The notes beneath the pieces are model-generated. The model did no database searches. It saw only the letters and a list, made by a program, of their open reading frames with translations, and was not told where the DNA came from. A stretch of DNA of 6,100 bases from Rickettsiales bacterium (GTDB lineage: Bacteria > Pseudomonadota > Alphaproteobacteria > Rickettsiales > UBA1997): NCBI GenBank assembly GCA_947441875.1, contig CANEUR010000066.1, forward strand, positions 1 to 6,100, in the 5' to 3' direction. Shown here one piece after another: positions 1 to 5,843 of this stretch (the first letter of the stretch is position 1; each line of letters opens with the position of its first letter). The position numbers and the translations under genes were made by a program.

Positions 1-1597
1 AACAGCTTTTGGTATTAAACATTTTATTAGATTCGTCTTCTGACAAATCGACAGTGCCTAATTTATCGCTTAATCCCCATTTGGTTACCATATTTTTTGC
101 CATATATGTAGCTTGTGAAATATCAGAAGATGCTCCTGTGGTTATTTTTTCGTAACCAAAAATTATTTCTTCGGCAACCCTTCCTCCCATTGCCACCACT
201 ATATCGTCTTGCAGTTTTGCTCTAGTTACTGAAAAACGATCGTTTTCTGGTAAGCGCATTACTAACCCTAAAGCTCTACCTCTAGGAATGATTGTTGCTT
301 TATGAATAGGATCGGAGTTAGGCGAATTAATGGCGGTAATAGCATGGCCTGCTTCGTGATAGGCAGTGAGTTCTTTTTCTGATTTTTGCATTATAATAGA
401 TTTTCTTTCTGTTCCCATCATGATTTTATCTTTAGCATCTTCTAGGTTTTTCATGGTAACCATTTTTTGGTTAGATCTAGCTGCCATTATTGCTCCTTCA
501 TTGACTAAATTTGCTAAATCAGCCCCAGCAAAACCAGGTGTTCCTCTAGCGATAATTTTGATATCGATATCAGAGGCACTATTGATTTTTTTCATATGTA
601 CATTTAAAATTTGTTCTCTACCTAAAATATCTGGATTAGGAACGGTGATTTGCCTGTCAAATCGACCAGGGCGAAGTAGTGCTTTATCTAAAACATCTGG
701 CCTGTTAGTGGCTGCAATAACCACCACTCCTTCATTATCAGAGAAGCCATCCATTTCAACAAGCATTTGATTGAGTGTTTGCTCTCTTTCATCGTTACCG
801 CCACCGTAACCAGAGCCACGATGCCGACCTACAGCATCTATTTCGTCGATAAAAACAATGCAAGGAGCAGATCTTTTTGCCTGCTCAAACATATCGCGCA
901 CTCTACTTGCTCCTACACCTACAAACATTTCAACAAAGTCAGAGCCAGAGATAGAAAAAAATGGCACCCCAGCTTCACCAGCAATTGCTCTTGCCAATAA
1001 TGTTTTGCCAGTACCAGGAGAACCGATAAGTAAGCAACCTCTTGGTATTTTTGCGCCAACTTCGATATATTTTTTGGGAGATTTTAAAAAATCAACTAAT
1101 TCACTAAGTTCTTGTTTTGCTTCGTCTATACCAGCAACATCTTTAAAGGTTATTTTATTTTTATTTTCTTGTAGTAATTTTGCTCTCGATTTACCAAAAC
1201 CAAAAGCGCCGCCACCACCTTTTCCAGATGTTCCTTTAGCAAAGAAGATCCATAAACCAATCATGATTACAAAAGGTAACCAACTCATTAAGCCAGCGGT
1301 GATTTTTTCAGATTTACTTATTAACGGTAAAGAATTAATGGCAACACCCTTTTCGTAAAGTTTTTCGATTAAATTTGGATAATGAGGTAAATATGTATAA
1401 AAGGTGGAGCCGTCTTTTAAGGTGCCGTTTAGATCGTTACCTTTAATTTTAACTTCAGAAACTTGAGAATTATCAACTTTACTAATAAAATCAGAAAAAT
1501 TAATATTGTTTTTTGAATTATTATTGCCATCAAGATAAGTAGATATTGCAAATACAACCACTAAAATTACTGCCCAAATAATAAGATTTTTTTTCAT
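1..1597 (-). CDS. ftsH: ATP-dependent zinc metalloprotease FtsH, 3' end beyond the window
   Basis: FtsH is a membrane-anchored hexameric AAA+ protease that extracts and degrades misfolded membrane proteins and short-lived regulators. The start at 1597 gives 532 complete codons. In order there is a first membrane helix (about residues 4-22), a periplasmic region, a second helix (about 101-120), a Gly-rich linker, and the AAA module. That module has a Walker A GSPGTGKT at 192-199 (Lys198), an aromatic pore motif MFVGVG with Phe225, Walker B FIDEID with Asp251/Glu252, and arginine fingers Arg309 and Arg312 in RPGR. The protease site HEAGH has zinc ligands His414 and His418, with Asp492 in TGASSDI as third ligand. 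These positions match E. coli numbering, so there are no net indels. FtsH is usually about 640 residues, so roughly 100 C-terminal residues lie off the left edge. The P-loop has Ser where FtsH normally has Pro (GPPGTGKT). The gene is divergent from the folate gene at 1694. Identification is essentially certain. Confidence 0.98.
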   Translation of the reverse strand, partial: MKKNLIIWAVILVVVFAISTYLDGNNNSKNNINFSDFISKVDNSQVSEVKIKGNDLNGTLKDGSTFYTYLPHYPNLIEKLYEKGVAINSLPLISKSEKITAGLMSWLPFVIMIGLWIFFAKGTSGKGGGGAFGFGKSRAKLLQENKNKITFKDVAGIDEAKQELSELVDFLKSPKKYIEVGAKIPRGCLLIGSPGTGKTLLARAIAGEAGVPFFSISGSDFVEMFVGVGASRVRDMFEQAKRSAPCIVFIDEIDAVGRHRGSGYGGGNDEREQTLNQMLVEMDGFSDNEGVVVIAATNRPDVLDKALLRPGRFDRQITVPNPDILGREQILNVHMKKINSASDIDIKIIARGTPGFAGADLANLVNEGAIMAARSNQKMVTMKNLEDAKDKIMMGTERKSIIMQKSEKELTAYHEAGHAITAINSPNSDPIHKATIIPRGRALGLVMRLPENDRFSVTRAKLQDDIVVAMGGRVAEEIIFGYEKITTGASSDISQATYMAKNMVTKWGLSDKLGTVDLSEDESNKMFNTKSC

Positions 1598-1624
1598 TTT
1601 TATAAGTTTTTTTTAAAACATGCC

Positions 1625-1654
1625 TTGCAGATACAAAAACATTAATTCTAAAAT
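1625..1654 (+). promoter_or_regulatory. Candidate promoter for the 5-formyl-THF cyclo-ligase gene
   Basis: On the plus strand TTGCAG (1625-1630) is followed by 18 nt and TAAAAT (1649-1654), about 40 nt before the ATG at 1694. The -35 matches only its TTG core, and a second TAAAAT lies at 1664-1669, so the exact site is uncertain. The -10 overlaps the -10 of the opposing ftsH promoter candidate, so the two transcripts would start back to back. Confidence 0.3.
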
Positions 1655-1681
1655 AATACAAGATAAAATTATAAACTTCAA
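1653..1681 (-). promoter_or_regulatory. Probable ftsH promoter
   Basis: On the minus strand a -35 box TTGAAG (1681-1676) is followed by exactly 17 nt and a -10 box TATTAT (1658-1653). Each differs from the sigma-70 consensus at few positions. Transcription would start near 1646 and give a leader of about 50 nt before the ftsH ATG at 1597. The TTGAA core also resembles the -35 element of heat-shock (RpoH) promoters, and ftsH is often heat-inducible. The -10 lacks the C-rich part of an RpoH site, so sigma-70 use is more likely. In A+T-rich DNA such matches can occur by chance, but the spacing and position are good. Confidence 0.55.
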
Positions 1682-1693
1682 CAACTAATTTTT

Positions 1694-2272
1694 ATGCATA
1701 AACAACTCCTAAGAAACAAGTATTTACAACTAAGAAGACAGCTTTCACAAGAAAAGATAAATGATTTATCAAGGCAAATTTGTGAAAAATTTTTATTATT
1801 TTTGTCGCAAAATTTACAAAATTGGCAACAACAAAAAATAGCTCTGTACTATGCAACTAAATACGAGGTTTCTACCTCTTTTTTACAGCAATATTTTCAA
1901 GAAAATAACTTGATGTATTGCTTACCAAAAATTAACGATGACAAACTAGATTTTTATGAGTTAAATAAAGAAACAAAATTAATTACTCACTCCAAATTTT
2001 CACAAATATTAGAGCCAGAAAATACAAAAAAAATTCTACCAAATATTGTTATTGTGCCCTTGGTGGCTATCGACACAAAATTAAATAGATTGGGCATGGG
2101 AAAAGGTTATTACGATAAAACTCTTGCCAATATTAAAGCGATATCAATTGGTTTTGCTTTTGATTTACAAGTTTGTCAGCAAGATTTTTTAGCACAAAAA
2201 CATGATTATCAACTTGATTACCTTATTACCGAAACAAAAATATTGCAAAAAAATAATGCAACAGTCTCTTAA
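1694..2272 (+). CDS. fau: 5-formyltetrahydrofolate cyclo-ligase (MTHFS family)
   Basis: This cytosolic enzyme uses ATP to convert 5-formyltetrahydrofolate to 5,10-methenyltetrahydrofolate, returning a storage or inhibitory folate to the one-carbon pool. The 192-residue length is typical. The N-terminus carries the basic RNKYLQLRRQLS segment (7-18) that opens the family. LPKINDDKLDFY (77-88) is the central substrate-side strand pair. IVIVPLVAID (118-127) is followed by the signature NRLGMGKGYYD (131-141), close to the GxGKGYYD nucleotide/substrate loop of known MTHFS enzymes. KHDYQLDYLITE (169-180) matches the conserved C-terminal HDxxLDxIITE. The ATG at 1694 is the first in frame before the conserved N-terminus; no Shine-Dalgarno sequence precedes it. 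In many proteobacteria this gene (ygfA/fau) lies next to 6S RNA, but the 96-nt upstream gap is too short for one. It stands alone, divergent from ftsH and 156 nt ahead of hup. Confidence 0.95.
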   Translation: MHKQLLRNKYLQLRRQLSQEKINDLSRQICEKFLLFLSQNLQNWQQQKIALYYATKYEVSTSFLQQYFQENNLMYCLPKINDDKLDFYELNKETKLITHSKFSQILEPENTKKILPNIVIVPLVAIDTKLNRLGMGKGYYDKTLANIKAISIGFAFDLQVCQQDFLAQKHDYQLDYLITETKILQKNNATVS

Positions 2273-2294
2273 TGTCAATTGATACACAGAATGT

Positions 2295-2332
2295 CTAGTT
2301 TTAATTTAATTGATAAAAAATTAAAATACTAG
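2295..2332. repeat. Imperfect A/T-rich palindrome downstream of the cyclo-ligase gene
   Basis: The left arm CTAGTTTTAATTT (2295-2307) pairs with the right arm at 2318-2332, giving about 13 bp. A 2-nt bulge (TA, 2327-2328) interrupts it and the loop is 10 nt. It begins 22 nt after the cyclo-ligase stop. It could act as a weak terminator or RNA-stabilising hairpin, but no T-run follows the right arm and only four base pairs at most involve G or C. Chance pairing in A/T-rich DNA is a real alternative. Confidence 0.3.
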
Positions 2333-2361
2333 TTGCATTTATTAAATATGGTTGTTAAAAT
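2333..2361 (+). promoter_or_regulatory. Candidate hup promoter with extended -10
   Basis: TAAAAT (2356-2361) differs from TATAAT at one position. It is preceded by TG plus one base (2353-2355), forming an extended -10 element. TTGCAT (2333-2338) lies 17 nt upstream as a weak -35. Transcription from here would leave a leader of about 60 nt before the hup ATG at 2429. A second -35-like TTGTCA at 2384-2389 has no convincing -10 at the right distance, so the upstream site is preferred. Confidence 0.4.
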
Positions 2362-2428
2362 CTAGCATAAATTGATTTTACGCTTGTCATAAAACAGTTT
2401 TTTTATTAATTAGAAATAATAAAATCTT

Positions 2429-2701
2429 ATGCATAAAACAGATTTAATTAAAGAAATAGCAAACAATGCCGAACTATCTCAAAAAGATGCTGGTAGTGCC
2501 TTAGATGCTTTTATTAAAGTTGTATCTAAAGCTCTTAAAAAAGGCGATACAGTTGCTCTTATTGGTTTTGGAACTTTTAAAATCATCAAAACCGCAGCTA
2601 GAAAAGGTAGAAACCCTCAAACTGGTAAAGAAATCAACATCAAAGCTTCTAAAAGAGTTAAGTTTACTGTTGGTAAAACTTTAAAAGATTCTGTAAAATA
2701 G
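2429..2701 (+). CDS. hup: HU-family histone-like DNA-binding protein
   Basis: HU is a small basic dimeric nucleoid protein that bends and compacts DNA with little sequence specificity. The 90 residues match the family length exactly. The N-terminal helical dimerisation part (about 1-40) begins HKTDLIKEIA. The core GDTVALIGFGTF (39-50) is diagnostic. The beta-arm carries GRNPQTGKEI (60-69), with Pro63 being the residue that intercalates at DNA kinks. The C-terminus, with KRVKFTVGKTLKDSVK, is typical of HU; IHF subunits would differ in the arm and C-terminal helix, so HU is favoured, though alpha and beta types cannot be told apart. The ATG at 2429 fits the usual N-terminus and has no Shine-Dalgarno sequence. 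It stands alone, has its own promoter candidate and two hairpins downstream, and converges on the isc operon. Confidence 0.96.
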   Translation: MHKTDLIKEIANNAELSQKDAGSALDAFIKVVSKALKKGDTVALIGFGTFKIIKTAARKGRNPQTGKEINIKASKRVKFTVGKTLKDSVK

Positions 2702-2738
2702 TTTCTTAGCTATTTCTCACCACAAGAATAGCGAAACT
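2700..2738 (+). terminator. Hairpin overlapping the hup stop codon
   Basis: AGTTTC (2700-2705) pairs with GAAACT (2733-2738), GCTATT (2709-2714) pairs with AATAGC (2727-2732), and CT (2716-2717) pairs with AG (2725-2726). This makes 14 bp with a 3-nt and a 1-nt bulge and a CACCACA loop. It starts inside the hup stop codon TAG. The strength and position suggest it ends or protects the hup transcript. The T-run expected of a classical intrinsic terminator is not immediate; T-rich sequence appears only near 2758-2763. Function as a 3' stabiliser is as likely as termination. Confidence 0.45.
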
Positions 2739-2765
2739 TCAATTGTTCATTAGTACATTTTTTAC

Positions 2766-2803
2766 AAACAAAAAAACATAAGATTATAATGTTTTTTTTG
2801 TTT
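2766..2803. terminator. Probable bidirectional terminator between hup and hscA
   Basis: The arm at 2766-2779 (AAAC, seven A, then CAT) pairs with 2789-2803 (ATG, eight T, then GTTT). The stem is 14 bp with one bulged T and a 9-nt loop. On the plus strand the descending arm is T-rich and runs into more T, suiting an end for hup. On the minus strand the stem begins at the hscA stop codon (2804-2802) and its descending arm again holds a T-run. It sits between convergent genes, where a two-way terminator is expected. The stem has only two G:C pairs, so it is weak. Confidence 0.45.
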
Positions 2804-4592
2804 ATATTTTGGTATCTTGCAATTTATATTTTAAACTGTGGCTCATTTTTGCTAGAATCAGTGGTTCGCTTATTTTACTTAACTTCTCTTGGCTAGTAAT
2901 GATTTTTTGCCGGTTATTTTGTGCATTTTGTAAAAGTATGGCAAGTTCATCGGCTTGTTTCTTGATGTTTTCTTTGATATTTTCATCTAGCTTGAGAAAA
3001 TTATTTTGTAAATCGGCATAAATAATATCGAGATCTTTTTGAGCAGAAATAGTGGTTTCAATCAATAATCGATTATAAATATCTTCTTTGGCAAATTTTA
3101 GTGATTGAAGTAAAATATTTTTTATCTCAGCATCATTTAAAGCAAAAGAAGTATTTACCGCCACTTCTAAAAATTGTTTGGTGATTTTTTCATAAGCTTT
3201 TACTGTAAGCAAACCATCGGCATCGAGGCAAAAAGTTAGTTGTAGCCGAATGGCTCCAGCTGGTAAAAGTGGTAGGTTTTTTACCTCAAAATAAGCAAGA
3301 GATCTACAATCTTTGGCAAATTCTCTTTCGCCTTGCACAATATGTAGCTTAATTGCGGTTTGATTATTGGCATAAGTGGTAAAATCTTTAGTTTTATTAA
3401 CAGGAATAGGTGAGTTTTTAAAAATAATTTTATCAACAATACCACCCATTATTTCAACTCCAAGCGACAACGGATTAACATCAAGCAACAAATTATTTTT
3501 ACTACTAGTTAAATTATAGGCTTGCAAGCCAGCACCAATTGCTACCACTTGTTCTGGATTAATATTTTGCAAAATTTTTTGCTCTGAAATTAATTTTTCT
3601 AACTGATGCTTGATAAACGGAATATAAGTAGAACCGCCCACTAAAATTAAAGCATCGAGTTGTGAAAAATCAAGATTTAACTCACTCATTAAGTTACAAA
3701 ATAAATTGATAGTTTGTTGAGTAAAATCACTAATTAACCTATTAAACTGCTCTTTATTTATATTGTTTACAACATCTTTAAAAGTGAGTTGTTCTTTGAT
3801 TTGCCTTGCCTGAAATAAATTATTTGCCCAGCCTTGTTTAAACAAAAGATGATCTATATCATCGCCACCTAAATTATTATTACCAGCCACCCCTAATACC
3901 TGAAAAACCTGTTGGTGTTTTTTGAGAATAGATAAATCAAAAGTGCCACCACCCAAATCGTAAATGGCATAAAGTTGGCTTTCTTGTTGGTTTTGAGTTT
4001 GTTGCCATAAACCATAAGCAAAGGCTGCCGAAGTTGGCTCGTTAAGTAGCCGAATAACTTGCAGACCAGCTAATTCTGCAGATTGTTTGGTGGCAAGTTT
4101 GGCAGCTTCATCAAAATAAGCAGGAACGGTAATAACAGCTTTGCTAATAGTGATATGAAGCTGTTGCTCTGCCATTTGTTTTAGATAAAGCAAAATATAA
4201 GAAGCGATTTCGATGATCGAAATTTTTTTATGAGCAATTTGTAAGTAAATAACTTTTTCATTGCTGTTTTTTTTGCAAATTAGATGAGAATTGTTAAAAT
4301 TGATATTTGCTAAATCGTCAATACCTTTTCCCATCAGGCGCTTACTAGAAGAAATAGAATAGCAAGCTTGCTCTATGTTATTGCCAACCCCTAGCAAATT
4401 ACCTTGGCTATCAAAATGCACAACAGAAGGAATGATAGATTGTTGATTACTATTAGCAATAATTTGTAGCTGATCGTTAATAACCGCCGAAATTAAAGAA
4501 TTAGTAGTGCCAAGATCGATGCCAACTACAATTTCTTGATTTAGTTGCTCGTTTTTTATTGGTGTTGGTTCGCTAATTTGAATTAAACTCAT
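2802..4592 (-). CDS. hscA: Fe-S cluster assembly Hsp70 chaperone HscA
   Basis: HscA is the specialised Hsp70 that, with HscB, binds the LPPVK loop of IscU and uses ATP to promote transfer of the assembled iron-sulfur cluster. The 596 residues compare with about 616 in E. coli HscA. The ATPase domain shows the phosphate-1 motif GIDLGTTNSL (24-33), NEPTSAAFAYGL, the phosphate-2 motif DLGGGTFD (212-219) and the adenosine motif VGGST (318-322). The interdomain linker and first substrate-domain strand read LLLDVNPLSLGVE (368-380), with the hydrophobic linker characteristic of Hsp70s. The rest is a beta substrate domain to about 500 and a helical lid. Assignment to HscA rather than DnaK rests on shorter length, the missing long DnaK C-terminal tail and position after hscB. 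Its ATG overlaps the hscB TGA as ATGA, implying translational coupling. No fdx gene follows; the next gene is convergent hup. Confidence 0.96.
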   Translation of the reverse strand: MSLIQISEPTPIKNEQLNQEIVVGIDLGTTNSLISAVINDQLQIIANSNQQSIIPSVVHFDSQGNLLGVGNNIEQACYSISSSKRLMGKGIDDLANINFNNSHLICKKNSNEKVIYLQIAHKKISIIEIASYILLYLKQMAEQQLHITISKAVITVPAYFDEAAKLATKQSAELAGLQVIRLLNEPTSAAFAYGLWQQTQNQQESQLYAIYDLGGGTFDLSILKKHQQVFQVLGVAGNNNLGGDDIDHLLFKQGWANNLFQARQIKEQLTFKDVVNNINKEQFNRLISDFTQQTINLFCNLMSELNLDFSQLDALILVGGSTYIPFIKHQLEKLISEQKILQNINPEQVVAIGAGLQAYNLTSSKNNLLLDVNPLSLGVEIMGGIVDKIIFKNSPIPVNKTKDFTTYANNQTAIKLHIVQGEREFAKDCRSLAYFEVKNLPLLPAGAIRLQLTFCLDADGLLTVKAYEKITKQFLEVAVNTSFALNDAEIKNILLQSLKFAKEDIYNRLLIETTISAQKDLDIIYADLQNNFLKLDENIKENIKKQADELAILLQNAQNNRQKIITSQEKLSKISEPLILAKMSHSLKYKLQDTKI

Positions 4593-5062
4593 AATTTAGG
4601 TAGGTTTTGTAGAGTTTTTTGATAATATTGAATTTTAATTAAATGTAAAGCAAAATCAATTAATGCATTTTTTTGATTGGCAAGATAATTTTGATAAAAT
4701 GATAAAATATCTGCACAAGCAAGTTTGATTTTTTGCTGTAAAGATTGTTTGATAATAATTTTATTATCAGCATTAATAGTGCTTTGCAACGAAAATATTT
4801 CTTGTAGAATTGCAGTATTGGGCTTCACTTGGCAATACTCACTAAAAATATCGATACCTTGTAGCTTAAGCCAATAACAGGATGCTAAAAAAGGGCTATT
4901 TAATGTTTGGTATGCCAAATTTAACTCACTAGAAAAATTACTGCTATCATTATTTTGTAAATCGGGGTGAAATTGTTGTTGTAATGCAAAATATTGCTTC
5001 TGCACTAGTTCTAAATTAGGGCATGGATTAATAGGAATTTGCAAAATCTCAAAATAGTTCAT
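4589..5062 (-). CDS. hscB: Fe-S cluster assembly J-domain co-chaperone HscB
   Basis: HscB delivers IscU to HscA and stimulates its ATPase. The 157 residues are slightly shorter than E. coli HscB (171). The N-terminal J domain opens with NYFEILQIP and carries the essential HPD tripeptide at 32-34, the same positions as in E. coli HscB. The end of the J domain, LNLAYQTLNSPFLASCYWLKLQG (split over about 48-70), is the family's conserved joint into the C-terminal three-helix bundle that binds IscU. No zinc-binding cysteine pairs precede the J domain, unlike the human form. The start ATG overlaps the iscA stop by 4 nt (ATGA), and its own stop overlaps the hscA start the same way. A GGAG lies 13 nt before the ATG, too far for an ideal ribosome site, so coupling to iscA translation is the likely mode of initiation. 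Confidence 0.94.
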   Translation of the reverse strand: MNYFEILQIPINPCPNLELVQKQYFALQQQFHPDLQNNDSSNFSSELNLAYQTLNSPFLASCYWLKLQGIDIFSEYCQVKPNTAILQEIFSLQSTINADNKIIIKQSLQQKIKLACADILSFYQNYLANQKNALIDFALHLIKIQYYQKTLQNLPKL

Positions 5063-5430
5063 ACTTTAAAGCTTTCTCCGCAACCGCATCGCCCTTTTTC
5101 GTTTGGATTGATAAAATCAAAACCAGAAGAAAGTTCGTCTTGTTTGAAAATCATTTCACTGCCAATTAAAAACATTGATGCTTTTGGATCGATATATAAA
5201 TTGAATTGCATATTGTTTTGATTATAAAAAATCATATCATCAAATTTACTGATATTTTTTTCGGCAACAGCATATTCAATGGTGTAGCTTAAGCCAGAAC
5301 AACCTCTAGTTCGAACTGAAACCCTGATTCCTTGGCAATTTTCTGCTCTATTTTGCAATAATTGACAAATTTGCTTGGCGGCATCAATATTTATAGAAAG
5401 ATAATCAATTATAGGGTGAGAAGCTAGCAT
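5059..5430 (-). CDS. iscA: A-type Fe-S carrier protein IscA
   Basis: A-type carriers accept or donate iron-sulfur clusters or iron between the IscU scaffold and target proteins. The 123 residues include the three family cysteines: Cys44 in TRGCSGLSY and Cys115 and Cys117 in the C-terminal CGCGESF. The segment SGFDFINPNEKGRCGCGESF (103-121, with one residue before) is typical of IscA. The operon position, between iscU and hscB, supports IscA over ErpA or SufA, though these paralogues are hard to separate by sequence alone. The N-terminus is about 10 residues longer than E. coli IscA, with the usual start of the fold near LSINIDAAKQI (11-21). No internal ATG falls between, so the ATG at 5430, 6 nt after the iscU stop, is kept. 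No Shine-Dalgarno sequence is seen. The TGA stop overlaps the hscB start as ATGA. Confidence 0.94.
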   Translation of the reverse strand: MLASHPIIDYLSINIDAAKQICQLLQNRAENCQGIRVSVRTRGCSGLSYTIEYAVAEKNISKFDDMIFYNQNNMQFNLYIDPKASMFLIGSEMIFKQDELSSGFDFINPNEKGRCGCGESFKV

Positions 5431-5436
5431 AAATAA

Positions 5437-5826
5437 TTATTTGTTGTCATTTTTTTCTTTATAGTTTGCAATAGCTGCCTGAATTGCCTCTTCTGCCAAA
5501 AGAGAACAGTGAATTTTAACTGGTGGCAATGATAATGCTTGAGCGATTTCTTTGTTTTTAATTGTATCAGCTTGTGTTAGATCTTTGCCAATTAACCATT
5601 CGGTTGCTAAAGAACTAGAAGCAATTGCCGAACCGCAACCAAAAGTTTTAAATTTTGCATCGATAATTTTGCCAGATTTTTCATCAACTTCAATTTGTAG
5701 TTGCATTACATCGCCACAAGCAGGAGCGCCAACTAAACCTGTGCCAACATTTTTTGCTTCATCGTTTAGCGAGCCAACATTTCTAGGATTTTCATAATGA
5801 TCTAAAAGTTTTTGTGAGTAAGACAT
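5437..5826 (-). CDS. iscU: Fe-S cluster scaffold protein IscU
   Basis: IscU is the scaffold on which sulfur from IscS and iron are built into [2Fe-2S] and [4Fe-4S] clusters. From the ATG at 5826 it has 129 residues, the normal length. Cluster ligands are all present: Cys37 and Asp39 in APACGD, Cys64 in FGCGSAIASS, and His106-Cys107. LPPVK at 100-104, just before the last cysteine, is the HscA recognition motif. The N-terminus MSYSQKLLDHYENPRNVGS matches the family start (usually MAYSEKVIDHYENPRNVG). The frame stays open to an ATG at 5859, but that would add 11 hydrophobic residues unlike the family and overlap iscS. The gap from the iscS stop is 17 nt and from its own stop to iscA 6 nt. No Shine-Dalgarno sequence precedes the start. 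Intact ligands and LPPVK agree with the hscB and hscA genes downstream. Confidence 0.97.
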   Translation of the reverse strand: MSYSQKLLDHYENPRNVGSLNDEAKNVGTGLVGAPACGDVMQLQIEVDEKSGKIIDAKFKTFGCGSAIASSSLATEWLIGKDLTQADTIKNKEIAQALSLPPVKIHCSLLAEEAIQAAIANYKEKNDNK

Positions 5827-5843
5827 AATTTTAAAAAATAAAG

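Noticed and set aside
366..1358. Plus-strand open frames of 77 to 166 codons opposite ftsH
   Set aside because: They lie entirely antisense to a highly conserved FtsH sequence and show no recognisable domain; they are by-products of its codon use.
1613..1621. Two-codon open frame (ATG TTT TAA) with AAGG before it in the ftsH leader
   Set aside because: The AAGG is only 1 nt from the ATG, too close to act as a ribosome site, and so short a frame is expected by chance.
1598..1693. 6S RNA (ssrS), often next to the cyclo-ligase gene
   Set aside because: The gap is only 96 nt, shorter than any usual 6S RNA, and shows no long internally looped stem. The 156-nt gap downstream is also mostly A/T with a single weak palindrome.
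1694..2439. Both plus-strand genes begin ATGCATAAA (Met-His-Lys)
   Set aside because: The proteins are unrelated, and the shared nine bases are A/T-rich with no extended similarity upstream or downstream; likely coincidence.
2809..3021. Plus-strand open frame of 70 codons opposite the hscA 3' end
   Set aside because: It is antisense to the HscA lid region, rich in Ser, Phe and Leu as expected from complemented A/T-rich coding sequence, and has no start context.
5039..5797. Plus-strand open frames of 60 and 81 codons opposite iscA and iscU
   Set aside because: They are antisense to genes with intact catalytic motifs and resemble no known protein.
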